DNA from: Pseudomonas tensinigenes
GTDB taxonomy: Bacteria > Pseudomonadota > Gammaproteobacteria > Pseudomonadales > Pseudomonadaceae
NCBI RefSeq assembly: GCF_014268445.2
Contig: NZ_CP077089.1
Span: 4,395,501 to 4,459,500, forward strand
Reading direction: 5' to 3'
Length of the DNA stretch: 64,000 nucleotides
The notes beneath the pieces were generated by a model, which searched no databases, was not told where the DNA came from, and saw nothing but the letters and a program-made list of their open reading frames with translations. Below, piece by piece: positions 35,624 to 44,236 of this stretch. Position numbers and translations under genes: made by a program. Within the stretch, counting starts at the first letter, position 1; every line of letters starts with the position of its first letter.

Positions 35624-36787
35624 ATGAGCTATCCATCCCTGAACTTCGCCCTCGGTGAAACCATCGACATGTTGCGCGATCAGGTGCAGTCCTTTGTCGC
35701 CAAGGAGATCGCCCCGCGCGCGGCGCAGATCGACAGCGACAACCTGTTCCCCGCCGACATGTGGCGCAAGTTCGGTGACATGGGCCTGCTCGGCATCACC
35801 GTCCCGGAAGAGTACGGCGGCGCGGGTCTGGGTTACCTCGCGCACGTGGTGGCGATGGAAGAAATCAGCCGCGGCTCGGCCTCGGTGGCGTTGTCCTACG
35901 GCGCGCACTCCAACCTCTGCGTCAACCAGATCAACCGCAACGGCAACCACGAACAGAAAACCAAGTATCTGCCCAAGTTGATCAGCGGCGAACACGTCGG
36001 CGCACTGGCGATGAGCGAGCCCAACGCCGGTTCCGACGTGGTCTCGATGAAGCTGCGCGCCGACAAGCGCGGTGACCGTTTCGTCCTAAACGGCAGCAAA
36101 ACCTGGATCACCAACGGCCCTGACGCCAACACTTACGTGATCTACGCCAAGACCGACCTGGAAAAAGGCGCGCACGGCATCACCGCATTCATCGTCGAGC
36201 GCGACTGGAAAGGCTTCAGCCGCAGCAACAAGTTCGACAAGCTCGGCATGCGCGGCTCCAACACCTGCGAGCTGTTTTTCGATGACGTCGAAGTGCCGGA
36301 AGAAAACATCCTCGGCGTGCTCAACGGTGGCGTCAAAGTGTTGATGAGCGGCCTCGATTACGAGCGCGTCGTACTGTCCGGCGGCCCGACCGGGATCATG
36401 CAGTCGTGCATGGACCTGATCGTGCCGTACATCCACGACCGCAAACAGTTCGGCCAAAGCATCGGCGAGTTCCAGCTGATCCAGGGCAAAGTCGCCGACA
36501 TGTACACCCAACTCAATGCCAGCCGCGCCTACCTCTATGCGGTAGCACAGGCTTGCGAGCGCGGCGAAACCACCCGTAAAGACGCCGCCGGGGTGATCCT
36601 CTACACCGCCGAGCGCGCCACACAAATGGCACTCGACGCGATCCAGATTCTCGGCGGCAACGGTTACATCAACGAATTCCCGGCTGGGCGCTTGCTGCGT
36701 GACGCCAAGCTGTACGAAATCGGCGCCGGCACCAGTGAGATCCGTCGCATGCTGATCGGTCGCGAACTGTTCAACGAAACCCGCTAA
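35624..36787 (+). CDS. liuA: Isovaleryl-CoA dehydrogenase
   Basis: This 387-residue acyl-CoA dehydrogenase oxidises isovaleryl-CoA to 3-methylcrotonyl-CoA in leucine degradation. [37 protein letters not shown] is the FAD motif. [16 protein letters not shown] carries the catalytic Glu at the position characteristic of isovaleryl-CoA dehydrogenases (ER.VL..GP.G.MQ). [45 protein letters not shown] is the C-terminal motif. First gene of liuABCD, 12 bp before liuB. Confidence 0.97.
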   Translation: MSYPSLNFALGETIDMLRDQVQSFVAKEIAPRAAQIDSDNLFPADMWRKFGDMGLLGITVPEEYGGAGLGYLAHVVAMEEISRGSASVALSYGAHSNLCVNQINRNGNHEQKTKYLPKLISGEHVGALAMSEPNAGSDVVSMKLRADKRGDRFVLNGSKTWITNGPDANTYVIYAKTDLEKGAHGITAFIVERDWKGFSRSNKFDKLGMRGSNTCELFFDDVEVPEENILGVLNGGVKVLMSGLDYERVVLSGGPTGIMQSCMDLIVPYIHDRKQFGQSIGEFQLIQGKVADMYTQLNASRAYLYAVAQACERGETTRKDAAGVILYTAERATQMALDAIQILGGNGYINEFPAGRLLRDAKLYEIGAGTSEIRRMLIGRELFNETR

Positions 36788-36799
36788 ACGGAGCTGGCC

Positions 36800-38407
36800 A
36801 TGGCTACCTTGCACACTCAGCTCAATCCTCGCTCGGCGGAGTTCGCCGCCAACAGCGCGGCGATGCTCAAACAGGTCGACGCCCTGCATACCCTGCTCGC
36901 CCAAGTGGCGCAGGGCGGCGGCGCGAAAGCCCAGGAACGCCATACCTCGCGCGGCAAACTGCTGCCGCGTGAGCGCATCAACCGTTTGCTCGATCCGGGC
37001 TCGCCGTTTCTGGAAATCAGCCAACTGGCCGCCCACGCGGTTTACGGCGAAGACGTGCCGGCGGCGGGTGTGATCGCCGGGATCGGCCGTGTCGAAGGTG
37101 TCGAGTGCATGATCGTCGCCAACGACGCAACGGTTAAGGGCGGTTCGTACTACCCGCTGACCGTGAAAAAACACCTGCGCGCGCAGACCATCGCGCAGCA
37201 GAATCGCCTGCCGTGCATCTATCTGGTGGACTCCGGTGGCGCCAACCTGCCGCGCCAGGATGAAGTGTTCCCGGACCGCGAGCACTTCGGGCGGATCTTC
37301 TTCAACCAGGCCAACATGAGCGCGATGGGCATTCCGCAGATCGCCGTGGTCATGGGCTCTTGCACTGCGGGTGGTGCTTACGTGCCGGCGATGGCGGATG
37401 AAGCGATCATGGTGCGCAATCAGGCGACGATTTTCCTTGCCGGCCCGCCGTTGGTGAAAGCTGCGACCGGTGAAGTGGTCAGTGCCGAGGATCTGGGCGG
37501 CGCCGATGTGCACTGCAAGATTTCCGGGGTCGCCGACCATTACGCCGAGAGCGACGAACACGCCCTCGCCCTCGCCCGCCGCAGCATCGCCAACCTTAAC
37601 TGGCGCAAGCTCGGCGAAGTGCAGCAACGCACGCCGATTGCGCCGTTGTACGCCAGCGATGAGTTGTACGGCGTGGTCTCGGCCGACGCCAAGCAACCGT
37701 TCGACGTGCGCGAAGTGATTGCGCGACTGGTCGACGGTTCGGTGTTCGATGAATTCAAGGCTTTGTTCGGCACCACGCTGGTGTGTGGCTTTGCGCACCT
37801 GCACGGCTACCCGATCGCGATCCTGGCGAACAACGGCATCCTCTTCGCCGAAGCCGCGCAGAAAGGCGCGCACTTCATCGAACTGGCTTGTCAGCGCGGT
37901 ATTCCGTTGCTGTTTTTGCAGAACATCACCGGTTTCATGGTCGGCCAGAAATACGAGGCCGGCGGCATCGCCAAGCACGGCGCGAAACTGGTAACGGCCG
38001 TGGCTTGCGCGAAAGTGCCGAAATTCACCGTGATCATCGGTGGCAGCTTCGGCGCCGGTAACTACGGCATGTGCGGCCGCGCATACGATCCGCGCTTCCT
38101 GTGGATGTGGCCGAACGCGCGCATTGGCGTGATGGGCGCCGAGCAGGCGGCGGGCGTGTTGGTGCAGGTCAAACGCGAGCAGGCGGAACGCAGCGGTCAG
38201 GCATTCAGTGCCGAGCAGGAAGCCGAGATCAAGCAACCGATCCTCGACCAATACGAAGAGCAGGGTCACCCCTACTATTCCAGCGCACGGCTGTGGGACG
38301 ACGGCGTCATCGACCCGGCGCAGACCCGCGATGTGCTGGCCCTGGCCTTGTCCGCGTCGCTGAACGCGCCAATCGAACCGAGCCGCTTCGGCGTGTTCCG
38401 GATGTGA
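36800..38407 (+). CDS. liuB: Methylcrotonyl-CoA carboxylase, carboxyltransferase subunit
   Basis: This 535-residue beta subunit transfers carboxyl from biotin to 3-methylcrotonyl-CoA. N-terminal crotonase-fold half: [47 protein letters not shown] and [19 protein letters not shown]-terminal half: [73 protein letters not shown], typical of MCC beta. It works with the biotinylated LiuD subunit. A REPIN follows it inside the operon. Confidence 0.97.
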   Translation: MATLHTQLNPRSAEFAANSAAMLKQVDALHTLLAQVAQGGGAKAQERHTSRGKLLPRERINRLLDPGSPFLEISQLAAHAVYGEDVPAAGVIAGIGRVEGVECMIVANDATVKGGSYYPLTVKKHLRAQTIAQQNRLPCIYLVDSGGANLPRQDEVFPDREHFGRIFFNQANMSAMGIPQIAVVMGSCTAGGAYVPAMADEAIMVRNQATIFLAGPPLVKAATGEVVSAEDLGGADVHCKISGVADHYAESDEHALALARRSIANLNWRKLGEVQQRTPIAPLYASDELYGVVSADAKQPFDVREVIARLVDGSVFDEFKALFGTTLVCGFAHLHGYPIAILANNGILFAEAAQKGAHFIELACQRGIPLLFLQNITGFMVGQKYEAGGIAKHGAKLVTAVACAKVPKFTVIIGGSFGAGNYGMCGRAYDPRFLWMWPNARIGVMGAEQAAGVLVQVKREQAERSGQAFSAEQEAEIKQPILDQYEEQGHPYYSSARLWDDGVIDPAQTRDVLALALSASLNAPIEPSRFGVFRM

Positions 38408-38412
38408 TTTTT

Positions 38413-38502
38413 TGTGGGAGCGAGCCTACTCGCGAATACGGTTTGTCAGGTAGTGGAAATGTCGACTGATACAACGCTTTCGCGAGCAGGCTCGCTCCCA
38501 CA
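38413..38502. repeat. REPIN inside the liu operon between liuB and liuC
   Basis: TGTGGGAGCGAGCCTACTCG and its inverse fill the only sizeable gap of liuABCD (about 115 bp). The left arm has CTACTCG where others have CTGCTCG, weakening its local stem by one pair. Being transcribed, it may stabilise or split the mRNA. Confidence 0.9.
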
Positions 38503-38524
38503 GGAACCGTGGAGACGGATGAAT

Positions 38525-39340
38525 ATGAGTGACTTCAACACCCTCGAACTGCAAAGCGACCCACGCGGTTTCGCGACGCTGTGGCTCAACCGCGCGGAAA
38601 AGAACAACGCGTTCAACGCCGAGATGATCCGCGAGCTGATCCTCGCACTCGACAAGGTCGCCAGTGATGCCAGCCTGCGTTTCTTGCTGGTGCGTGGCCG
38701 TGGCAAGCATTTCAGCGCCGGCGCCGATCTGGCGTGGATGCAGCAATCGGCCGAGCTCGATTACCACACCAACCTCGACGACGCCCGCGAACTCGCGGAG
38801 CTGATGTACAACCTCGCCAAGCTGAAAATTCCCACAGTGGCCGTGGTGCAAGGTGCGGCGTTCGGTGGCGCGCTGGGGTTGATCAGTTGCTGTGACATGG
38901 CGATTGGCGCCGATGACGCGCAATTCTGCCTGTCGGAAGTGCGCATCGGCCTGGCGCCGGCGGTGATCAGTCCGTTCGTGGTGCAAGCCATTGGTGAGCG
39001 CGCGGCGCGTCGTTATGCGCTGAGCGCCGAACGTTTTGGCGGCCAACGCGCACGGGAAATCGGTTTGTTGTCCGAAAGCTATCCAGCCGCTGAACTTGAT
39101 CAGCAAGTTGAACAGTGGATCAACAACCTGTTACTCAACAGCCCCGCCGCGATGCGCGCCAGCAAAGACTTGTTGCGCGAGGTCGGCAACGGTTCGCTGA
39201 CCCCGGCGCTGCGCCGCTACACTGAAAATGCCATCGCCCGCATCCGCGTCAGCCCTGAAGGTCAGGAAGGCTTGCGCGCCTTTCTGCAAAAACGTCCGCC
39301 GAGCTGGCAAGCCGCAACCACCACCAAGGAGCCGCGTTGA
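38525..39340 (+). CDS. liuC: Methylglutaconyl-CoA hydratase
   Basis: This crotonase-family protein of 271 residues hydrates 3-methylglutaconyl-CoA to HMG-CoA. Motifs: ATLWLNRAEKNNAFNAEMIRELILALD, LLVRGRGKHFSAGADLAWMQ (oxyanion hole GADL), VAVVQGAAFGGALGLISCCDMAIGADDAQFCLSEVRIGLAPAVISPFVVQAIG with both catalytic loops. Two in-frame ATGs exist, 38519 and 38525; I prefer the second because GGAG (38511) is 10 nt before it rather than 4 nt. The TGA overlaps the liuD ATG (TGATG). Confidence 0.95.
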   Translation: MSDFNTLELQSDPRGFATLWLNRAEKNNAFNAEMIRELILALDKVASDASLRFLLVRGRGKHFSAGADLAWMQQSAELDYHTNLDDARELAELMYNLAKLKIPTVAVVQGAAFGGALGLISCCDMAIGADDAQFCLSEVRIGLAPAVISPFVVQAIGERAARRYALSAERFGGQRAREIGLLSESYPAAELDQQVEQWINNLLLNSPAAMRASKDLLREVGNGSLTPALRRYTENAIARIRVSPEGQEGLRAFLQKRPPSWQAATTTKEPR

Positions 39341-41289
39341 TGAGCGCACCTGTTCTCACCACCTTGCTGGTGGCCAACCGTGGCGAAATTGCTTGCCGTG
39401 TGATGCGTACCGCCAAAGCGTTGGGTCTGACCACCGTCGCCGTGCACAGCGCCACCGACCGCGAGGCGCGACACAGTCGTGAAGCGGATATTCGTGTCGA
39501 TCTGGGTGGCAGCAAAGCGGCCGACAGTTATCTGCAAATCGACAAACTGATCGCGGCGGCCAAAGCCAGCGGCGCGCAGGCGATTCATCCGGGTTATGGC
39601 TTTCTGTCCGAGAACGCCGGGTTTGCACGCGCGATTGAAGCGGCCGGCCTGATTTTCCTCGGCCCACCCGCTTCGGCCATTGACGCGATGGGCAGCAAGT
39701 CCGCTGCCAAAGCGTTGATGGAAACCGCCGGTGTGCCGCTGGTGCCGGGTTATCACGGCGAAGCACAGGATCTGGACACCTTCCGCGATGCCTGCGAACG
39801 CATCGGTTATCCGGTGCTGCTCAAAGCCACGGCTGGCGGTGGCGGCAAAGGCATGAAAGTGGTCGAGGACGTCAGCCAACTGGCCGAAGCTCTGGCCTCG
39901 GCCCAGCGCGAAGCACAATCATCGTTCGGTGATTCGCGGATGCTGGTGGAGAAATACCTGCTCAAGCCACGTCACGTGGAAATCCAGGTGTTCGCCGATC
40001 AGCATGGCAATTGCCTGTACCTCAACGAACGGGATTGCTCGATCCAGCGTCGCCACCAAAAAGTCGTTGAAGAAGCGCCGGCCCCGGGCTTGTCCCCGGA
40101 ACTGCGTCGCGCCATGGGCGAAGCAGCAGTGCGTTCGGCGCAGGCGATCGGTTATGTCGGCGCCGGTACGGTGGAGTTTCTGCTCGATGCGCGTGGCGAA
40201 TTCTTCTTTATGGAGATGAACACGCGGTTGCAAGTCGAACACCCGGTGACCGAGGCCATCACCGGTCTCGATCTGGTTGCCTGGCAGATCCGCGTGGCGC
40301 GTGGTGAGGCATTGCCGATCACTCAGGAGCAAGTGCCGTTGAACGGCCATGCGATTGAAGTGCGCTTGTACGCCGAGGATCCTGCGAATGACTTTCTTCC
40401 GGCGACCGGGAGTCTGGCGTTGTATCGCGAATCGGCTGAAGGGCCTGGGCGCAGGGTCGATAGCGGGGTCGAAGAAGGCGATGAAATTTCGCCGTTCTAC
40501 GACCCGATGCTCGGCAAGCTGATTGCCTGGGGTGAGGATCGTGAACAGGCGCGACTGCGTTTGCTGAGCATGCTCGACGAGTTTGCGATTGGCGGTTTGA
40601 AAACCAACATCAACTTTTTGCGGCGGATCATTGCGCACCCGGCGTTCGCAGCGGCGGAGCTGGATACCGGGTTTATTCCGCGTTATCAGGAGCAATTGCT
40701 ACCCGCCCCGGGCACGTTGAGCGATGCCTTCTGGAGCGCGGCGGCGCAAGCGGTGGCGCAGAGTCTGCCGAAATTGGCGCGTCAGGATGATCCTGCTTCG
40801 CCATGGTCTATCAACACCGGACTGCGTGCGGGTCTACCACGGGAAATCACTCTGCATTTGAGTTGCGAGGGACAGGATCGAGCGCTGACGCTGAGTACCG
40901 ATGATCACGCCAGACTGTCCGGCGAAGCACTCATCGTCGAGCATGACGGCGTACGTCGTACGTTGCGTGCGATCCGCCAAGGGGATTCGCTGTACCTGCA
41001 ATGGGACGGCGAGTTGCGGCGCATCGAAACGTACGACCCGATCAGCGCTGTCGAAGCCAGTCACAGCCATCAGGGCGGCCTGACGGCGCCCATGAACGGC
41101 AGCATTGTCCGTGTGCTGGTCGAGGCCGGGCAATCGGTCGAAGCCGGCGCGCAACTGGTGGTGCTGGAAGCGATGAAGATGGAGCACAGTATTCGCGCGC
41201 CGCACGCCGGGGTGATCAAAGCCCTGTATTGCCAGGAAGGTGAAATGGTCGGCGAAGGCAGCGCTTTGGTTGAACTTGAAGAAATGTGA
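39340..41289 (+). CDS. liuD: Methylcrotonyl-CoA carboxylase, biotin carboxylase/carrier subunit
   Basis: This 649-residue alpha subunit has a biotin carboxylase domain (LLVANRGEIACRVMRTAKALGL, HPGYGFLSENAGFA, ATP-grasp KATAGGGGKGMKVV, EKYLLKPRHVEIQVFAD, FMEMNTRLQVEHPVTE). A C-terminal biotinyl domain (TAPMNGSIVRVLVEAGQSVEAG, VVLEAMKMEHSIRAPHAGVI) biotinylates Lys613 in EAMKMEH. With LiuB it forms the ATP-dependent carboxylase. The ATG at 39340 overlaps the liuC stop by one base; a TTG at 39337 is less likely. Confidence 0.97.
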   Translation: MSAPVLTTLLVANRGEIACRVMRTAKALGLTTVAVHSATDREARHSREADIRVDLGGSKAADSYLQIDKLIAAAKASGAQAIHPGYGFLSENAGFARAIEAAGLIFLGPPASAIDAMGSKSAAKALMETAGVPLVPGYHGEAQDLDTFRDACERIGYPVLLKATAGGGGKGMKVVEDVSQLAEALASAQREAQSSFGDSRMLVEKYLLKPRHVEIQVFADQHGNCLYLNERDCSIQRRHQKVVEEAPAPGLSPELRRAMGEAAVRSAQAIGYVGAGTVEFLLDARGEFFFMEMNTRLQVEHPVTEAITGLDLVAWQIRVARGEALPITQEQVPLNGHAIEVRLYAEDPANDFLPATGSLALYRESAEGPGRRVDSGVEEGDEISPFYDPMLGKLIAWGEDREQARLRLLSMLDEFAIGGLKTNINFLRRIIAHPAFAAAELDTGFIPRYQEQLLPAPGTLSDAFWSAAAQAVAQSLPKLARQDDPASPWSINTGLRAGLPREITLHLSCEGQDRALTLSTDDHARLSGEALIVEHDGVRRTLRAIRQGDSLYLQWDGELRRIETYDPISAVEASHSHQGGLTAPMNGSIVRVLVEAGQSVEAGAQLVVLEAMKMEHSIRAPHAGVIKALYCQEGEMVGEGSALVELEEM

Positions 41290-41329
41290 ATGTGAGGATC
41301 GATCCTACGCCTGGCGAGGATCGATCTGA

Positions 41330-41989
41330 CTAGTAACGCGCCGTTGCCTGAACCACAACACCGATGATTCGACATTCATCGGTCAGCAGCGCCTTTGGCC
41401 ACGTCGGATTGAGCGGCACCAGGTAACGCTGGCCGCCCTCTTCGTCGAGTTTGCGAAAAATCGCTTCAGGGCTGTCGGGCCATTGGGCGATTACCAGTTT
41501 ACCGGGCACCGCCTCGGCCGCCGGATCAACCAGAATCAGCATGCCTTCGGCGATGCTCTGGCCACTGGGAGCGGTCATCGAATCCCCCGTCACCGTCAGC
41601 CAGAACGCCGGGCCACGCGCGTGGTAATCCGTCAGTTCGAAACGCTGTTTACCTGATGCCTTGGCGTAGGACGCCGCATCGCTCTCGCGCACCTCGCAGG
41701 TCGTCTGCCAATCGCTGACCGGGTAACGGAAGTAAGGGTTGTACTTCTGCGCCAGCGGCATGTCGTCGTCAGATGTTATTTGCGGTTCCCGGATCACCAG
41801 CACCACTTCCAGAAAATCCATGCCCAGCGCTTGCAGCACGCGATTCATTTCCGTGATGCCGGGTTCGCGACGCTTGTTCAGCCAATGGCCGATCCCGCCC
41901 TGGGACATGCCGACGCGCTCTCCGAGCTCTGTTTGAGTGATTTTGAGTTCACTCATCTTGGCCTTGACCAACTCAATCCATTTATCCAT
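41330..41989 (-). CDS. XRE/S24 (LexA-like, CI/PrtR-type) repressor
   Basis: This 219-residue regulator has a lambda-repressor-type HTH (WIELVKAKMSELKITQTELGERVGMSQGGIGHWLNKRREPGITEMNRVLQALGMD) and a C-terminal S24 peptidase domain (PAFWLTVTGDSMTAPSGQSIAEGMLILVDPAAEAVPGKLVIAQWPD). The expected Ser (GDSM) and Lys (PGKLV) of the self-cleavage dyad are present, so SOS/RecA-type inactivation is possible. YHARGPAF just before is the candidate cleavage region, without a clean Ala-Gly. The start is the ATG at 41989. It faces a DUF6124-like gene across an operator-like array. No prophage or pyocin genes adjoin it. Confidence 0.9.
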   Translation of the reverse strand: MDKWIELVKAKMSELKITQTELGERVGMSQGGIGHWLNKRREPGITEMNRVLQALGMDFLEVVLVIREPQITSDDDMPLAQKYNPYFRYPVSDWQTTCEVRESDAASYAKASGKQRFELTDYHARGPAFWLTVTGDSMTAPSGQSIAEGMLILVDPAAEAVPGKLVIAQWPDSPEAIFRKLDEEGGQRYLVPLNPTWPKALLTDECRIIGVVVQATARY

Positions 41990-42018
41990 GTGCGGCACCT
42001 TAGCGGACGCCCTGCGGG

Positions 42019-42064
42019 CTACAAAACACAAATTGTAGTATTTAAATTTTAGTAATGACTACAA
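42019..42064. promoter_or_regulatory. Three-half-site operator between the S24 repressor and DUF6124-like gene
   Basis: CTACAA (42019-42024), TTGTAG (42033-42038) and CTACAA (42059-42064) form CTACAA-N8-TTGTAG plus a further inverted copy with the extended arms TTGTAGT...ACTACAA. The array lies in the AT-rich divergent promoter region. The likely binder is the S24 repressor encoded 30 bp away. Confidence 0.7.
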
Positions 42065-42118
42065 CACGTACTATCCTGAGGCTCACGGATTTCCCCTCAA
42101 CAAGGAGTGCCCTTCATC

Positions 42119-42457
42119 ATGAATATCAGCAGCAAAGACTTGCCCGATCTGCAAATGGACACCACTTTCAGCTCGCCTCAGGGCAATGCGGCAGCCCAGC
42201 GAGCGCTGGACTATTACTTGAAACCAGCTGTGTCAGAACCCGAAGTCGACGAACGTTTTTTCGATGTCAGGCGCCATCTGAGCGGCGAAGAAGCCTTGGT
42301 GCACGCCTCGGATCTGTTGCGCTGTGCCGCAGCCACGGCGTTCAAGGCAGCGGAAAACCTGCAAGGCGCGAGCCGCGACCTGGCCTTTTCAGTGGTGCAC
42401 ATGGTGGATATGGCGCGGGCGATGGTCGACCATTCGCTCGATGGCGATGAAGCGTGA
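42119..42457 (+). CDS. DUF6124-like small protein
   Basis: This small alpha-helical protein of 112 residues has no signal peptide or membrane segment. RALDYYLKP followed by EEALVHASDLLRCAAATAFKAAENLQGASRDLAFSVVHMVDMARAMVDHSLD matches the layout I recall for DUF6124, a family restricted largely to Pseudomonas and often found in several copies per genome. AAGGAG at 42102-42107 supports the ATG at 42119 rather than an overlapping GTG. Its promoter shares the operator array with the S24 repressor gene, so it is probably repressed by it. Function is unknown. Confidence 0.8.
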   Translation: MNISSKDLPDLQMDTTFSSPQGNAAAQRALDYYLKPAVSEPEVDERFFDVRRHLSGEEALVHASDLLRCAAATAFKAAENLQGASRDLAFSVVHMVDMARAMVDHSLDGDEA

Positions 42458-42521
42458 GGAACGGAAATGCAGACGGACAGGAAAGAATTTTCCAATCGCG
42501 CAGATAAAAACATTTGACTTG

Positions 42522-42545
42522 CAAATGATAATGATTATTATTGCA
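42522..42545 (+). promoter_or_regulatory. Fur box over the prrF promoter
   Basis: AATGATAATGATTATTATT (42524-42542) matches the GATAAT-hexamer Fur consensus. It overlaps the spacer and -10 (TATTAT, 42536-42541) of a promoter whose -35 is TTGACT (42514-42519), so iron-loaded Fur would block it. Confidence 0.92.
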
Positions 42546-42549
42546 TGCA

Positions 42550-42660
42550 GCTGGTCGCGAGATCAGTCGATGGACCAGAGACCTTAGGTCGGTCTTCTGG
42601 ACTATCTCCTCATCAGGCTAATCACGGTTTTTGACCCGGCTTTTTGCCGGGTCTTTTTTT
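42550..42660 (+). ncRNA. prrF: Iron-responsive small RNA PrrF
   Basis: This sRNA of about 110 nt runs from the Fur-boxed promoter to a strong intrinsic terminator. The block TGGTCGCGAGATCAG near the 5' end and TATCTCCTCATCAGGCTAAT (42603-42622) followed by CACGGTTTTTGACCCGGC are hallmark PrrF sequences. CTCCTCATCAGGC is the Hfq-dependent pairing region. PrrF is made under iron starvation and represses mRNAs of iron-rich enzymes such as sodB and TCA-cycle genes. In P. aeruginosa two copies are in tandem; only one is seen here, so a second copy elsewhere is expected. Confidence 0.93.
42633..42660 (+). terminator. Terminator of prrF
   Basis: GACCCGGC (42633-42640) pairs with GCCGGGTC (42646-42653) around TTTTT and is followed by seven Ts. 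Confidence 0.95.
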
Positions 42661-42936
42661 GCCCGTTTTTCGGGCTTGTGGCTTCAGGCTAATGAAGTCT
42701 TCAGGTGTTGCAAATTCGATGGCGCGGATAATATCAAAAGAATATCGAATGACAAGCCAACCCCGGCCACATTGGGGCAAACTAATGACAATTAGCACTT
42801 GAGAATCAATCGCACACTCTCTAAGCTGCATCCGCGTCATGGAGGACGCCCCCCGCCACACCCCGCAATTCCCCTCGGTTTCAGCCCTGCCTGCGTGTAC
42901 AGTAACTGCCATAAAAATCATATTCAGGAATCGATT
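42661..42936. other. Intergenic stretch between prrF and the carboxypeptidase gene
   Basis: I see no gene here. It must hold the promoter of the carboxypeptidase gene, whose ribosome site is CAGGAA (42925-42930). No confident operator was recognised. Confidence 0.5.
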
Positions 42937-44088
42937 ATGACCGTGGCCAAATCTTCGTTCGACATCAGCGCCAACTTCGACAGCGGCAACATCCAAGTCA
43001 TCGACATCAGCAATCCGCTCAATCCGGTTCTGGCCATTCGCCCGGATACCCGCAGCGCCCATTTCCAGTGGTTTCACTTCAAGGCCAGCGGTCTGCATGT
43101 CGGCCAGGAACACTGGTTCCGCCTTAACAACGCCAGCCAGTCCACATACAGCAAAGGCTGGCCCGGTTATCAGGCCGTAGCGTCCTACGATCACGTCAAC
43201 TGGTTCCGCGTGCCGACCATTTTCGAAGGCGACTGTCTGCGTTTCTGCCTCGAAGCCACCCAGACCCATGCCTGGTTTGCCTATTTCGAACCCTACAGCC
43301 GTGACCGTCACGACTGGCTGATCGAGCAGGCGCTGAGCAAGGCCGGCACCGAACTATTGGCGACGGGTAAAAGTGTCGAAGGTCGTGACATTCAGTTGCT
43401 GCGCAAAGGCTCGGGCGCCGAAGGCCAGCGCAAAATCTGGATCATCGCTCAGCAACATCCCGGTGAGCACATGGCCGAATGGTTCATGGAAGGCGTGATC
43501 GAGCGCCTGGAAAGGCACGATGATCCGGTGCTGAACAAGCTGCTCACCAGTGCCGATCTGTACCTGGTGCCGAACATGAATCCGGACGGCGCGTTCCATG
43601 GCCATCTGCGCACCAACGCCATGGGCCAGGATTTGAACCGGGCCTGGCAGAACGCCAGCCAGGAGATCAGTCCCGAGGTGCTCTTCGTCCAGCAGCAAAT
43701 GGAAAAGTACGGCGTCGATCTGTTCCTGGACGCCCATGGCGATGAAACCATTCCTCACGTATTCACCGCCGGCTGCGAAGGCAATCCGGGTTACACGCCG
43801 CGCATCGAGAAGCTCGAAGAGCACTTCCGCAATCACCTGAAACACACCACCAAAGACTTCCAGACCAAGTACGGCTACACCCGCGACGAACCAGGCCAGG
43901 CCAACATGACGTTGGCGTGCAACAGCGTCGGCCAGAAATACGACTGCCTGTCGTTGACCCTGGAAATGCCGTTCAAGGATCACGACGACCATCCCGACAA
44001 GGAAACCGGCTGGTCGGGCAAGCGCTCCAAACAGCTGGGCAAAGACGTGCTGACAACCATCGCTGACATGGTTGATACCCTGCGCTGA
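42937..44088 (+). CDS. M14-family zinc carboxypeptidase
   Basis: This 383-residue protein has no signal peptide and is probably cytoplasmic. An N-terminal beta-rich domain (FDISANFDSGNIQVIDISNP, WFHFKASGLHVGQEHWFRLNNAS, about 1-120) is the one found in cytosolic-carboxypeptidase-like M14 proteins. The peptidase part has the zinc ligands in IAQQHPGEHMAEWF (H-x-x-E) and LFLDAHGDE (His), substrate Arg/Asn in NPDGAFHGHLRTNAMGQDLNRAW, and the catalytic Glu in LTLEMPF. This subgroup is related to eukaryotic tubulin deglutamylases; the bacterial substrate is not known. The ATG at 42937 follows CAGGAATCG. Confidence 0.92.
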   Translation: MTVAKSSFDISANFDSGNIQVIDISNPLNPVLAIRPDTRSAHFQWFHFKASGLHVGQEHWFRLNNASQSTYSKGWPGYQAVASYDHVNWFRVPTIFEGDCLRFCLEATQTHAWFAYFEPYSRDRHDWLIEQALSKAGTELLATGKSVEGRDIQLLRKGSGAEGQRKIWIIAQQHPGEHMAEWFMEGVIERLERHDDPVLNKLLTSADLYLVPNMNPDGAFHGHLRTNAMGQDLNRAWQNASQEISPEVLFVQQQMEKYGVDLFLDAHGDETIPHVFTAGCEGNPGYTPRIEKLEEHFRNHLKHTTKDFQTKYGYTRDEPGQANMTLACNSVGQKYDCLSLTLEMPFKDHDDHPDKETGWSGKRSKQLGKDVLTTIADMVDTLR

Positions 44089-44106
44089 TCCCCTCCTCCG
44101 TCCCTC

Positions 44107-44140
44107 AAGAGATCGCGGCTTGTCTGCGATCTTTTGCTTT
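44107..44140 (+). terminator. Terminator after the carboxypeptidase gene
   Basis: AGATCGC (44110-44116) pairs with GCGATCT (44126-44132) around a 9-nt loop, followed by a T-rich tail (TTTGCTTT). Confidence 0.8.
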
Positions 44141-44166
44141 CTGCCATTCGTACCTTCATGCAAACA

Positions 44167-44220
44167 GGTTGCAAAATAAAACCTGAATCAATACCGTGAT
44201 CAAGGTTTTATTTTGAAACC
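44167..44220. promoter_or_regulatory. Long inverted repeat before the MFS gene
   Basis: The 18-base arms (44167-44184, core CAAAATAAAACCT; 44203-44220, core AGGTTTTATTTTG) match at 17 of 18 positions across an 18-bp spacer. The second arm ends 16 bp before the MFS start. It could be a dimer operator or a hairpin that hides the ribosome site. No regulator gene is adjacent. Confidence 0.75.
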
Positions 44221-44236
44221 TAAAAGGATGCGGGAT

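Noticed and set aside
36086..38269. A 727-codon minus-strand frame across liuA and liuB.
   Set aside because: It is antisense to two certain liu genes and has His/Arg/Ala-rich low-information sequence.
31318..38502. Regularly recurring 20-25 bp repeats as a possible CRISPR array.
   Set aside because: They are inverted REP pairs scattered between genes, with no uniform spacers and no cas genes.
41294..41325. Two GATCGATC-containing repeats after liuD as a specific terminator or site.
   Set aside because: They are short palindromes without a T-run, and nothing further supports a function.
42324..42587. An 87-codon plus-strand frame running from the DUF6124-like gene into prrF.
   Set aside because: It is in another frame of the small gene and reads through the Fur box and sRNA start, so it is not a real coding region.
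42891..42906. A CTG-N10-CAG match before the carboxypeptidase gene as a LexA site.
   Set aside because: Only the outer triplets fit; the AT-rich centre of Pseudomonas LexA boxes is absent.
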